DNA of 27,730 nucleotides, taken from NCBI GenBank assembly GCA_946482115.1, contig CAMLQP010000006.1, forward strand, positions 1 to 27,730. Direction: 5' to 3'. Positions 1 through 7,399 of the stretch are shown here, in pieces. A model generated the notes under the pieces. That model did not search any database. It was not told the origin of the DNA and saw only the letters and a list, made by a program, of their open reading frames with translations. Origin of the DNA: an uncultured Comamonadaceae bacterium. GTDB taxonomy: Bacteria; Pseudomonadota; Gammaproteobacteria; Burkholderiales; Burkholderiaceae. Position 1 is the first letter of the stretch, and each line of letters starts with the position of its first letter. The position numbers and the translations under genes were made by a program.

Positions 1-1
1 C

Positions 2-757
2 CAGAACGAAATCGGCACCAAGTTCAGCACGCTGGTCGAGCGCGCCGACTGGACCCAGGTCCTGAAGTACGTGGTCTGGAACGTGGCCAACGCCTACGGC
101 AAGACCGCCACCTTCATGCCCAAGCCCTACGCTGGCGACAACGGCTCGGGCATGCACGTGCACCAGTCCATCTGGAAAGACGGCAAGAACCTGTTCGCCG
201 GTGACGGCTACGCCGGCCTGAGCGACTTCGCGCTGTACTACATCGGCGGCATCATCAAGCACGCCCGTGCCCTGAACGCCATCACCAACCCCGGCACCAA
301 CAGCTACAAGCGCCTGGTGCCCGGCTTCGAAGCCCCGGTGAAACTGGCCTACAGCTCGCGCAACCGCTCGGCCTCCATCCGCATCCCTTACGTGGCCAAC
401 CCGAAAGGCCGCCGCATCGAGGCGCGTTTCCCCGATCCTTCGGCCAACCCCTACCTGTGCTTCTCGGCCCTGATGATGGCCGGCCTGGACGGCGTGGAAA
501 ACAAGATCCACCCGGGCGAAGCCGCCACCAAGGACCTGTACCACCTGCCGCCCGAGGAGGACAAGCTGGTCCCCACCGTGTGCCACAGCCTGGACCAGGC
601 CCTGGAGTACCTGGACAAGGACCGTGCCTTCCTGACCAAGGGCGGCGTGTTCACCGACTCCATGCTGGACGCCTACATCGAGCTCAAGATGGGCGAGGTC
701 ACGCGCTTCCGCATGGCGCCGCACCCGGTCGAGTACGACATGTACTACAGCCTGTAA
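2..757 (+). CDS. glnA: Glutamine synthetase type I, C-terminal part (5' end outside window)
   Basis: This is the C-terminal 251 codons of glutamine synthetase, which condenses ammonia and glutamate using ATP in the cytoplasm. The reading frame is open to the left edge, so the N-terminal part lies outside the window. Visible signatures are the active-site stretch around [18 protein letters not shown] with its metal-binding histidines, the NRSASIRIP segment, and a [10 protein letters not shown] segment. The tyrosine of the last segment (codon 539-541) matches the adenylylated Tyr397 of the enterobacterial enzyme, so control by adenylylation is expected from family knowledge. A strong terminator follows the stop codon. 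ntrB and ntrC lie just downstream, the usual proteobacterial arrangement. The identification is very secure. Confidence 0.97.
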   Translation, partial: QNEIGTKFSTLVERADWTQVLKYVVWNVANAYGKTATFMPKPYAGDNGSGMHVHQSIWKDGKNLFAGDGYAGLSDFALYYIGGIIKHARALNAITNPGTNSYKRLVPGFEAPVKLAYSSRNRSASIRIPYVANPKGRRIEARFPDPSANPYLCFSALMMAGLDGVENKIHPGEAATKDLYHLPPEEDKLVPTVCHSLDQALEYLDKDRAFLTKGGVFTDSMLDAYIELKMGEVTRFRMAPHPVEYDMYYSL

Positions 758-774
758 CCACGCCTCGCGTGGTG

Positions 775-805
775 AAAAAAGGGACGGCCTCGGCCGTCCC
801 TTTTT
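775..805 (+). terminator. Rho-independent terminator after glnA
   Basis: A perfect 8-bp GC-rich stem (781-788 with 793-800, loop CTCG) is flanked by a run of A on the left and five T on the right, 18 bases after the glnA stop. It should end most glnA transcripts. The genes beyond therefore need read-through or their own promoter. Confidence 0.9.
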
Positions 806-875
806 GCTGGGGCCGGGCACTTTTGGGCGATACTGGAAATCCCTATCCCGAGGCCCGACGACCTTGAGAGACGAC

Positions 876-1379
876 ATGCCCAAGTTCCCTTCCATCCTCC
901 TGAGCGCCGGGCTGGCGCTGGCCGGGGCCGCGCAGGCCCAGGACATCTACCGCTGCGGCAACGAATACACCAACAACCCGACCGAGGCGCAAAAGCGCAG
1001 CTGCAAGAAGATCGAGGGCGGAAACATCACCATCATCCAGGGCCCGCAAACCCCGGCCCCCGGGGCTGCCGCTCCCGCGGCCCGCCCCGCGGCCCAGCGC
1101 CCTTCGGGCAGCAGCGTGGACAACACCCTCCAGCGCGCGCGCGACGCCGATGCCCGCCAGATCCTGGAGTCCGAGCTCAAGAAGGCCGAGGCCCGCCTGT
1201 CGGCCCTGCAGTCCGAGTACAACAACGGCGAGCCCGAGAAGCGCGGGCCCGAGTTCCGCAACCACCAGATGTACCTGGACCGCGTCGCGGAGCTCAAGGC
1301 CGGTGTCGAGCGCGCCCAGGGTGATGTCGATGGCATCAAGCGCGAACTCGCGCGTCTGCCCGCCCCAGGCGCGCGCTGA
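876..1379 (+). CDS. Small exported protein of unknown function (DUF4124-like)
   Basis: This 167-residue protein starts at ATG 876, preceded by a GAGAG ribosome-binding site. That start gives a clean Sec signal peptide (MPKFPSILLSAGLALAGAAQAQ region, cleavage after AQA). An in-frame extension to 804 would bury the signal and begins inside the terminator spacer. The mature part starts DIYRCGNEYTNNP with two cysteines and resembles the short DUF4124-type proteins common in Burkholderiales. It is followed by an Ala/Pro-rich linker (about residues 58-80) and a charged, probably coiled-coil C-terminus. It ends 13 bases before ntrB, so co-transcription with ntrBC is likely. I do not know its function; periplasmic location is inferred from the signal peptide. 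Confidence 0.75.
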   Translation: MPKFPSILLSAGLALAGAAQAQDIYRCGNEYTNNPTEAQKRSCKKIEGGNITIIQGPQTPAPGAAAPAARPAAQRPSGSSVDNTLQRARDADARQILESELKKAEARLSALQSEYNNGEPEKRGPEFRNHQMYLDRVAELKAGVERAQGDVDGIKRELARLPAPGAR

Positions 1380-1392
1380 TCCCGCGGCGTCC

Positions 1393-2475
1393 ATGATCGT
1401 CGGCCTCAAGAAGAAGAGCTCTCCCGCCCAGCGGTTCCAGTCGCTGGATCTGCTGGCCACCCTGGTGGCGGTGGTGGACGGCCAGGGGCATGTGCTGTTC
1501 GCCAACGCCGCGCTGGAGGATGCCCTGGGCATTTCCCGCCGCGCCATCGCCGGCACCCAGCTGCCCGACTGCTTCACCGAGCCCCACCTGCTGCACAACG
1601 CGCTGCAGGGCGCGCGCGGCAACGAGTTCGCCGCGTTGCGCTACGACGCGCGCCTCAAGCGCCTGAACCACGAGGCGCTGCCGGTGCACGTGGTGGTGGC
1701 GCAGACCGACACTGTCGGCGAGATCATCGTCGAGCTGCTGCCGCTGGAACAGCAGGCCCGCCAGGAGCGCGAGGAGCGCCTGATCGACCAGGCGCAGGCC
1801 AACAAGGAGCTGATCCGCAACCTGGCGCACGAGATCAAGAACCCGCTGGGCGGCATTCGCGGCGCGGCGCAGCTGCTGCAGATGGAGCTGCCGTCCAAGG
1901 AACTGGTCGAGTACACCCAGGTCATCATCCACGAGGCCGACCGCCTGCAGTCGCTGGTGGACCGGCTGCTGGCACCGCACCGCCGCCCGCACGTGGTGGG
2001 CGACGTCAACATCCACGAGGTCTGCGAGCGTGTCCGTTCGCTGATCCTGGCCGAATTCCCCAAAGGGCTGCGGGTGGTGCGCGACTACGACACCTCCATT
2101 CCCGAGTTCCGCGGCGACCGCGAACAGCTGATCCAGGCCGTGCTCAACATCGCCCACAATGCGGCGCAGGCGCTGGCGGGACGCATCGCGGCGGGTGATG
2201 CCCAGATCACGTTCCGGACCCGCGTGGGCCGGCAGGTCACTTTCGGCAAGCAGCGCTACCGGCTGGCACTGGAATTGCATGTGATCGACAACGGGCCCGG
2301 CGTGCCGGACTCGATCAAGGACCGCATCTTCTTCCCGCTCGTATCGGGCAGGGATGGCGGCTCCGGCCTGGGGCTGACGCTGGCGCAAACCTTCGTTCAG
2401 CAGCACCATGGCCTGATCGAGTGCGACAGCCAGCCGGGCCGCACCGACTTCAAGATACTGATCCCCTTACCTTGA
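1393..2475 (+). CDS. ntrB: Nitrogen regulation sensor histidine kinase NtrB
   Basis: This 360-residue cytoplasmic kinase phosphorylates or dephosphorylates NtrC according to nitrogen status, in other bacteria under PII control. An N-terminal PAS-like segment (about 15-120) lacks membrane helices. The H-box is LAHEIKNPLGG with the phospho-accepting histidine at residue 146. The N-box (NIAHNAAQAL), G1 box (DNGPGVPDSI) and G2 box (GSGLGLT) follow in order. The ATG at 1393 is the only sensible start: the upstream frame runs back through the preceding gene and carries no kinase homology. No strong Shine-Dalgarno is visible, so translation may be coupled to the gene ending at 1379. The ntrC partner follows after 48 bases. 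Confidence 0.93.
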   Translation: MIVGLKKKSSPAQRFQSLDLLATLVAVVDGQGHVLFANAALEDALGISRRAIAGTQLPDCFTEPHLLHNALQGARGNEFAALRYDARLKRLNHEALPVHVVVAQTDTVGEIIVELLPLEQQARQEREERLIDQAQANKELIRNLAHEIKNPLGGIRGAAQLLQMELPSKELVEYTQVIIHEADRLQSLVDRLLAPHRRPHVVGDVNIHEVCERVRSLILAEFPKGLRVVRDYDTSIPEFRGDREQLIQAVLNIAHNAAQALAGRIAAGDAQITFRTRVGRQVTFGKQRYRLALELHVIDNGPGVPDSIKDRIFFPLVSGRDGGSGLGLTLAQTFVQQHHGLIECDSQPGRTDFKILIPLP

Positions 2476-2523
2476 AGCCGGTGTTGACCACAACGAGGCG
2501 ACCGAAAGGCAGGACATCAGCAC

Positions 2524-4008
2524 ATGAAACCCATCTGGATCGTTGACGACGACCAATCCATCCGTTTTGTGCTGGAGAAAGCCCTGCTGCGCGAAGACCT
2601 GCCCACGCGCAGCTTCACCCATGCCCAGGAGGTGCTGAGCGCGCTGGAAGAAGCCGGCGAGGGCGACGGTCCGCAGGTGCTGGTGAGCGACATCCGCATG
2701 CCCGGCGGCAGCGGCCTGGATCTGCTGGAGCAGGTCAAGAAGCGCCTGCCAGGCCTGCCGGTCATCATCATGACCGCGTTCTCCGACCTCGACAGCGCGG
2801 TCTCGGCCTTCCAGGGCGGCGCCTTCGAATACCTGCCCAAGCCCTTCGACCTGCCCAAGGCCATCGAGCTGATCCGCCGCGCGGTGGAGGAAAGCCAGCG
2901 CGAGGAGGTGGCCGAGGAGCGCCTGGGCGCCATGCCCGAAATGCTGGGCCAGGCGCCGGCCATGCAGGACGTGTTCCGCGCCATCGGTCGGCTCTCGCAG
3001 AGCAACGTCACGGTGCTGATCACCGGCGAGTCCGGTTCGGGCAAGGAGCTGGTGGCGCGCGCGCTGCACAAGCACTCGCCGCGCGCCAGCGGGCCATTCG
3101 TCGCCATCAACACCGCCGCCATACCCAAAGACCTGCTGGAAAGCGAGCTGTTCGGCCACGAACGCGGCGCCTTCACCGGCGCACAGACCATGCGCCGCGG
3201 CCGCTTCGAGCAGGCCGAGGGCGGCACGCTGTTCCTCGACGAGATCGGTGACATGCCGTTCGACCTGCAGACGCGCCTGCTGCGCGTGCTGTCCGACGGC
3301 CATTTCTACCGCGTCGGCGGCCACAGCGCCGTCAAGGCCAACGTGCGCGTGATCGCTGCCACCCACCAGAACCTGGAGCAGCGCGTCAAGGAAGGCGCGT
3401 TCCGCGAGGACCTGTTCCACCGCCTCAACGTGATCCGCCTGCGTCTGCCCGCGCTGCGCGAGCGCCGCGAAGACGTGGCCATGCTCACGCGTTACTTTCT
3501 GCAGCAGAGCGCCAAGCAGCTGGGCGTGGAGCCCAAGCGCATCTCGGATGCCGCGCTGCAGCTGCTGGGGGCGTTCGACTTCCCGGGCAACGTGCGCCAG
3601 CTCGAGAACATCTGCCACTGGCTGACCGTGATGGCGCCGGCCCAGGTGATCGATGTCAAGGATCTGCCGCCCGAGGTGTTCCAGGGGCCGGTTGCGCCGG
3701 TCGCCGCGCTGGCCGACGCCCTGGCGCCTGCCACCGCGCCGCTGGGCACGGGCGTGGGCGCGGCCGTCGGTGACGGTGGCCAGCCGGCCGGCTCACGCGG
3801 CTGGGAACAGGACCTCGAGGTCGAGGCCCAGGCCCTGCTGGCCCAGGGCCGCACCGACGTCTGGGACGTGCTCACCCGCCGATTCGAAACCCGCCTGATC
3901 CAGACCGCGCTGGCCACCACGCGCGGCCGCCGCATCGAGGCGGCGCACAAGCTGGGCATAGGCCGCAACACGATCACGCGCAAAATCCAGGAACTTCATC
4001 TGGAATAA
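2524..4008 (+). CDS. ntrC: Nitrogen regulation response regulator NtrC (sigma-54 activator)
   Basis: This 494-residue activator of sigma-54 promoters controls nitrogen-assimilation genes, classically including glnA. The receiver domain (1-120) has the acidic pocket DDD at 8-10, the phosphorylated Asp56 in LVSDIRMPG and Lys106. The AAA+ domain has Walker A GESGSGKE (168-175), the sigma-54-contacting GAFTGA loop (215-220) and Walker B GGTLFLDE (233-240). An Ala/Pro-rich linker (about 390-425) leads to a Fis-type helix-turn-helix (RRIEAAHKLGIGRNTITRK) at the extreme C-terminus. The start at 2524 is supported by an AGGA motif upstream. All motifs needed for activity are intact. Confidence 0.96.
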   Translation: MKPIWIVDDDQSIRFVLEKALLREDLPTRSFTHAQEVLSALEEAGEGDGPQVLVSDIRMPGGSGLDLLEQVKKRLPGLPVIIMTAFSDLDSAVSAFQGGAFEYLPKPFDLPKAIELIRRAVEESQREEVAEERLGAMPEMLGQAPAMQDVFRAIGRLSQSNVTVLITGESGSGKELVARALHKHSPRASGPFVAINTAAIPKDLLESELFGHERGAFTGAQTMRRGRFEQAEGGTLFLDEIGDMPFDLQTRLLRVLSDGHFYRVGGHSAVKANVRVIAATHQNLEQRVKEGAFREDLFHRLNVIRLRLPALRERREDVAMLTRYFLQQSAKQLGVEPKRISDAALQLLGAFDFPGNVRQLENICHWLTVMAPAQVIDVKDLPPEVFQGPVAPVAALADALAPATAPLGTGVGAAVGDGGQPAGSRGWEQDLEVEAQALLAQGRTDVWDVLTRRFETRLIQTALATTRGRRIEAAHKLGIGRNTITRKIQELHLE

Positions 4009-4019
4009 GGGGTTTGCGC

Positions 4020-4370
4020 ATGGGCTGGTTTTCCAAGGCCGACGACGGTTTCTTCCTCAGCACCACCAGCCTGGAGGGCCTCAGGATCGAGCAGGTCCTG
4101 GGTGTGGTGCACGGCGAGGCCATCATCGGTGCCAACATCTTCCGTGACATGTTCTCGTCCATCCGCGACGTGGTGGGCGGGCGTGCCGGCGGCTACGAGC
4201 GCGCGCTGTCCGGCGCCCGCGACGCGGCGCTGGAGGACCTGATCGAGGCCGCGCGCGAGCGCGGTGCCAACGGCGTGATCGGGGTCGACTTCGACTACGA
4301 GGTGCTGGGCGAGACCAACGGCATGATGATGGTGGCCGTGAGCGGCACCGCCATCAGGCTGGATCGCTGA
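4020..4370 (+). CDS. YbjQ/UPF0145 (DUF74) family protein
   Basis: This 116-residue cytoplasmic protein is of the YbjQ family, small oligomeric proteins sometimes labelled heavy-metal-binding, with no firmly established role. The family pattern is clear: a start with TTSLEG, then GVVHGEAIIGANIFRD, a long charged helix, ERGANGVIGVDFDYE and a closing VSGTAIRL strand. The ATG at 4020 is preferred over TTG 4014 because an AAGGGG ribosome-binding site (4007-4012) sits 7 bases before it. It begins 11 bases after ntrC, so it may be read through from it. Its 3' end overlaps the convergent DUF488 gene by 17 bases. Confidence 0.85.
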   Translation: MGWFSKADDGFFLSTTSLEGLRIEQVLGVVHGEAIIGANIFRDMFSSIRDVVGGRAGGYERALSGARDAALEDLIEAARERGANGVIGVDFDYEVLGETNGMMMVAVSGTAIRLDR

Positions 4371-4749
4371 AGCGCGCGCCGTTCTCGGCCAGCAGGGCGC
4401 GCAGCACCGAACGGTGGCAGCGCGATTCGTCCTCGCAGTAGCAGCCCACCGACAGGTGGGCCCGCTGCGACAGCGCGGCCAGCAGCGCCAGTGCCTGGCT
4501 GGCTTCGGGCGCCCTCATCTCGGCACGGTACTTTTTCATGAACGCCGCCCACTGGGCCGGTGTCTCGGCCGCCTGGCCGAGCTTCATGGTTTCCACGCTC
4601 GGCGCCAGCGTGGGAAACCACACGTCGTACCAGTCCTGGGTTGCGAACTCGCTTTTGGGCACGCCCCGCGGCGGGCGGCGTACCGTGCCGATGCGGGTGC
4701 CTTCGTCGGGCGCGCGGGGGGCGCCGAGGCGGACGATGCGCAGGGCCAT
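4354..4749 (-). CDS. DUF488 family protein
   Basis: This 131-residue protein is of the DUF488 family, small cytoplasmic proteins of unknown function. It begins MALRIVRLGAPR; the central region contains TQDWYDVWFPTLAPS. The C-terminal signature CYCEDESRCHRSVL is typical of the family and carries three closely spaced cysteines. An in-frame extension to 4875 is rejected because it runs into the neighbouring lipoprotein gene and shows no family similarity. It starts 4 bases after the lipoprotein gene stops, so it is probably the last gene of the minus-strand unit that begins near 5964. Confidence 0.85.
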   Translation of the reverse strand: MALRIVRLGAPRAPDEGTRIGTVRRPPRGVPKSEFATQDWYDVWFPTLAPSVETMKLGQAAETPAQWAAFMKKYRAEMRAPEASQALALLAALSQRAHLSVGCYCEDESRCHRSVLRALLAENGARFSDPA

Positions 4750-4753
4750 GGCG

Positions 4754-5386
4754 TCAGCGCAGGCGTTCCTGCGCCTGGATTTCACGCACCAGCGCCTCGG
4801 CAGCGGCACCCGATGCGCGCCGACCGGCCAGTCCGAAGTCGCGCATGAATTCACCAAACTCCGCCGCACCCTCACCCGTGGCGCGCAACTGTGTCAGCGG
4901 CTTTCCCTCGGCGTCGAGCACGTCCATGGAGACACTGACCGAAAAACGGGTGGGCGGCCAGGTGAACAGCGAGGGCGAACTGGAGTCGGTGCTGATCTGT
5001 GGCACGAACACGAAGGCCGCGCCGGTTTCCTTGATGACGGCCGGGTTGCTCGGCGACGGGATGACGCTGACGTCGCTGTAGAGCGCGCGCAACGCAGCGC
5101 GCAGCGCGCGCTCGAAGTCCTTGTAGGGGAAGTAGCTCACCTTGTCGCCACCACCGCCGGGCGTTATGACTTGCTTTTGCCTGTCGGCCTCGGTCATCAC
5201 ATAAGCCACCTTCTTGTCCGAGCGCTGCGTCTGCGGCTCGGGCAGGGTGGTCGCCTCGATCGAGATCGGATGGGCACAACCCACCAGCAGGGCCGCGGTG
5301 GCCAGCGCGGCAAGCATCAGTACACGACGCACGGTCGAGGACAGGGCCACGGATGCAACGGGGAGAACAAGGGTGGGCGGTGTCAT
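4754..5386 (-). CDS. Putative lipoprotein, function unknown
   Basis: This 210-residue protein has a hydrophobic signal ending in the lipobox LLVGC (Cys37 from ATG 5386), so it is probably anchored in the outer membrane or periplasmic face. The ATG overlaps the stop of the upstream lipoprotein (ATGA), suggesting translational coupling. That start leaves an unusually long stretch before the lipobox. A GTG at 5332 would give a textbook 18-residue lipoprotein signal (VRRVLMLAALATAALLVG), but I see no ribosome-binding site for it. The mature protein looks like a soluble alpha/beta domain (KVAYVMTEADRQ, FSVSVSMDVLDAEGKPL). I do not recognise a characterised family. Confidence 0.75.
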   Translation of the reverse strand: MTPPTLVLPVASVALSSTVRRVLMLAALATAALLVGCAHPISIEATTLPEPQTQRSDKKVAYVMTEADRQKQVITPGGGGDKVSYFPYKDFERALRAALRALYSDVSVIPSPSNPAVIKETGAAFVFVPQISTDSSSPSLFTWPPTRFSVSVSMDVLDAEGKPLTQLRATGEGAAEFGEFMRDFGLAGRRASGAAAEALVREIQAQERLR

Positions 5387-5964
5387 GGCTTGAGTGACTG
5401 GATGAAGGCGGGATCGCGGTAGATGGTGGCCAGCAGTGCGCGCACCAGATTGGGGTATTCGATCTGGCCGCGCGGGATGGCGACGTTGCCGGCAAAGTGC
5501 GAGTCGAAGCGTGTCTGCGCCTGATAGTTCTTCTTGAGCAGGGTGCGTCCGGCTTCGGTGACAGTCAGTTCGATCTCGATGTCAGAAGTGCCGACACTCA
5601 GCCCCGAGATGTCGACATCGTTGCGCAGCAGCGTGACATCGATGCGGCGCCTGGATCCGGTGTCCAGCAGACCGGCCTCGCGCAGGTCGGTGGCGAGCGC
5701 CCGGGCCACATAGGCGGCAAAGCTGCGTTCGCCGGCGGTCAGCTGTGAGCCTCGCAGCGTGATCTGGTTGACCTTGGCGGTGCGGTCCTCGGGGGCGCCG
5801 GGCCCCACGGAGGCCCGCTGGAGACCTTGACGCTTGAGACCGTCGACTGCGCCGTAGTCGGCGGAATAGTCGGGCACCACGAAGCTGCCGCAAGCCCCGA
5901 GTGCGAGTGTCGCCCCCACGGCGATCGCCGTTACCAGAGGTCGCAAGGCCGAGTGAATTTGCAT
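5383..5964 (-). CDS. Putative lipoprotein, function unknown
   Basis: This 193-residue protein starts at ATG 5964, chosen because GAGGAG lies just upstream and a lipoprotein signal peptide follows at once (MQIHSALRPLVTAIAVGATL, then ALGAC lipobox). An extension to 6090 would overlap the neighbouring nuclease gene. The mature part contains RGSQLTAGERSFAAYVARAL and IDVTLLRNDVDISG, suggesting a compact periplasmic domain. It overlaps the next lipoprotein gene by 4 bases, and the two may form a complex or act together. No known function is recognisable. Confidence 0.78.
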   Translation of the reverse strand: MQIHSALRPLVTAIAVGATLALGACGSFVVPDYSADYGAVDGLKRQGLQRASVGPGAPEDRTAKVNQITLRGSQLTAGERSFAAYVARALATDLREAGLLDTGSRRRIDVTLLRNDVDISGLSVGTSDIEIELTVTEAGRTLLKKNYQAQTRFDSHFAGNVAIPRGQIEYPNLVRALLATIYRDPAFIQSLKP

Positions 5965-5989
5965 GTGTTTTTTCTCCTCGGCAGCGATT

Positions 5990-7354
5990 CTAGGCGGGCC
6001 AGGTACTGCCGTGCTCGGGCACCATGGCGTGCCAGTGCTGCTCGTTCTCGATGCGCCGGCGCAGGGTGTCGGCCGCCTCCAGGTCGCCATGCACCACGAA
6101 GACCTGGCGCGGCTTCTCGGGCAGGGCGCGCAGCCAGTCCATGATCTGCGAGGCGTCGGCGTGGGCCGAGGCCGACTGCAGCTGGACGATCTCGGCGCGC
6201 ACTGGCAGATCCTGCCCGTGCAGGCGCAGCGTGCGCCCGCCCGCGGCCAGGGTGGCGCCGCGCGTGCCCGGGGCCTGGTAGCCGGTCAGCAGGACCAGGT
6301 GCTGGTGGCCGCCCAGGTACTGCGCCAGGTGGTGCAGCACCCGGCCGCCGGTGGCCATGCCGCTGGCGGCGAGGATGATCTTGGGTCCGCGCTGCTGCGC
6401 AATGGCCCGCGACTGGTCGGGCGTGGAAGTGAACGTGGCCACCCGGCTCATGTCGCGGCATTCGGCGGCGCTGAGCCGGTGTTCGCCCAGGTGGCGCGCG
6501 AACAGGCCAGTGGTCTGTATCGCCATGGGGCTGTCGAGGTAGACCGGCAGCGCGGCCGGTATCTGGCCCAGTGCCTTGAGGCGGGCTATGGCGTGCAGCA
6601 GGGCCTGCGCCCGACCGACCGCGAACACCGGCACCACGGCCGTGCCGCCGCGCGCCGCCGCCCGCACGATGATCGGACCGAGTTCGGCCACCAGGTCGTC
6701 CTTGGGGTGTTCGCGATCACCGTAGGTGGATTCGACCAGCACCAGGTCCGCCGCGGGTGGCGGGGCCGGGGGCTTCATCAGGCTGTCATCTGGCCGGCCC
6801 AGGTCGCCCGAGAACAGGATGCGCTCGCCGCCCACCTCCAGCAGCAGGCTGGCCGCGCCCAGGATGTGGCCTGCGCCGCTGAAGCGGCAGGCCCAGCCGG
6901 GCAGGGGCTCGAAGTGCTCGTTCATGCGCGCGGTGGCGATCTGCCGCAGGCTGCGGCGCGCGTCCTCCTCGGTGTAGAGCGGCAGGGCGGGCTGGTGTTT
7001 GGCGAAGCCGTGTCGGTTGGCGAAGGCGGCGTCCTCCTCCTGGATGTGGCCGCTGTCGGGCAGCAGCACCTCCAGCAGGTCGCGCGTGGCCGGCGTGGCC
7101 CAGGCCTTGCCGCGAAAGCCCTCCTTGCACAGCAGCGGCAGGTGGCCGCTGTGGTCCAGGTGGGCATGGGTCAGCACCACCGCGCCCAGGTGACGCGGCT
7201 CGAAAGGCAGCGGCCGCCAGTTGCGCAGGCGCAGCTGCTTGTAGCCCTGGAACAGCCCGCAGTCCACCAGCAGGCGCTGGTTGCCGTGCTCTACCAGGTA
7301 TTTGGAGCCGGTGACCGTGCCCGCGCCGCCGAGGAAGGTGATGTTCACGCCCAT
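5990..7354 (-). CDS. Beta-CASP metallo-beta-lactamase family RNA-processing nuclease-like protein
   Basis: This 454-residue protein has the metallo-beta-lactamase core with LTHAHLDHSG (His63, His65, Asp67, His68) binding two zinc ions, then SGAGHILGAAS, FSGDLGR and VESTYGDREH. A beta-CASP insertion and a C-terminal RMMBL segment (SASAHADASQIMDW, VFVVHGDLEAA) follow. This order is that of the bacterial beta-CASP family that includes RNA endo/exonucleases, so an RNA-cleaving role in the cytoplasm is inferred. The start codon at 7354 has no good Shine-Dalgarno. A 6-bp GC hairpin (7355-7372) sits directly in front of it, with GGAGGG further upstream, so initiation may be weak or structured. It ends 25 bases before the lipoprotein start. 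Confidence 0.88.
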   Translation of the reverse strand: MGVNITFLGGAGTVTGSKYLVEHGNQRLLVDCGLFQGYKQLRLRNWRPLPFEPRHLGAVVLTHAHLDHSGHLPLLCKEGFRGKAWATPATRDLLEVLLPDSGHIQEEDAAFANRHGFAKHQPALPLYTEEDARRSLRQIATARMNEHFEPLPGWACRFSGAGHILGAASLLLEVGGERILFSGDLGRPDDSLMKPPAPPPAADLVLVESTYGDREHPKDDLVAELGPIIVRAAARGGTAVVPVFAVGRAQALLHAIARLKALGQIPAALPVYLDSPMAIQTTGLFARHLGEHRLSAAECRDMSRVATFTSTPDQSRAIAQQRGPKIILAASGMATGGRVLHHLAQYLGGHQHLVLLTGYQAPGTRGATLAAGGRTLRLHGQDLPVRAEIVQLQSASAHADASQIMDWLRALPEKPRQVFVVHGDLEAADTLRRRIENEQHWHAMVPEHGSTWPA

Positions 7355-7399
7355 GCGGGCATGGTAGCCCGCAGCTATCCCTCCGGTGTTTGAGGCAGG

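Noticed and set aside
806..856. Possible sigma-70 promoter (TTTTGG-N17-TATCCC) before the small exported protein
   Set aside because: Both hexamers match poorly; it may exist but cannot be supported from sequence alone.
7355..7372. GC hairpin considered as a terminator for the DUF1254 operon
   Set aside because: It has no T tract on either strand and lies immediately against the next start codon.
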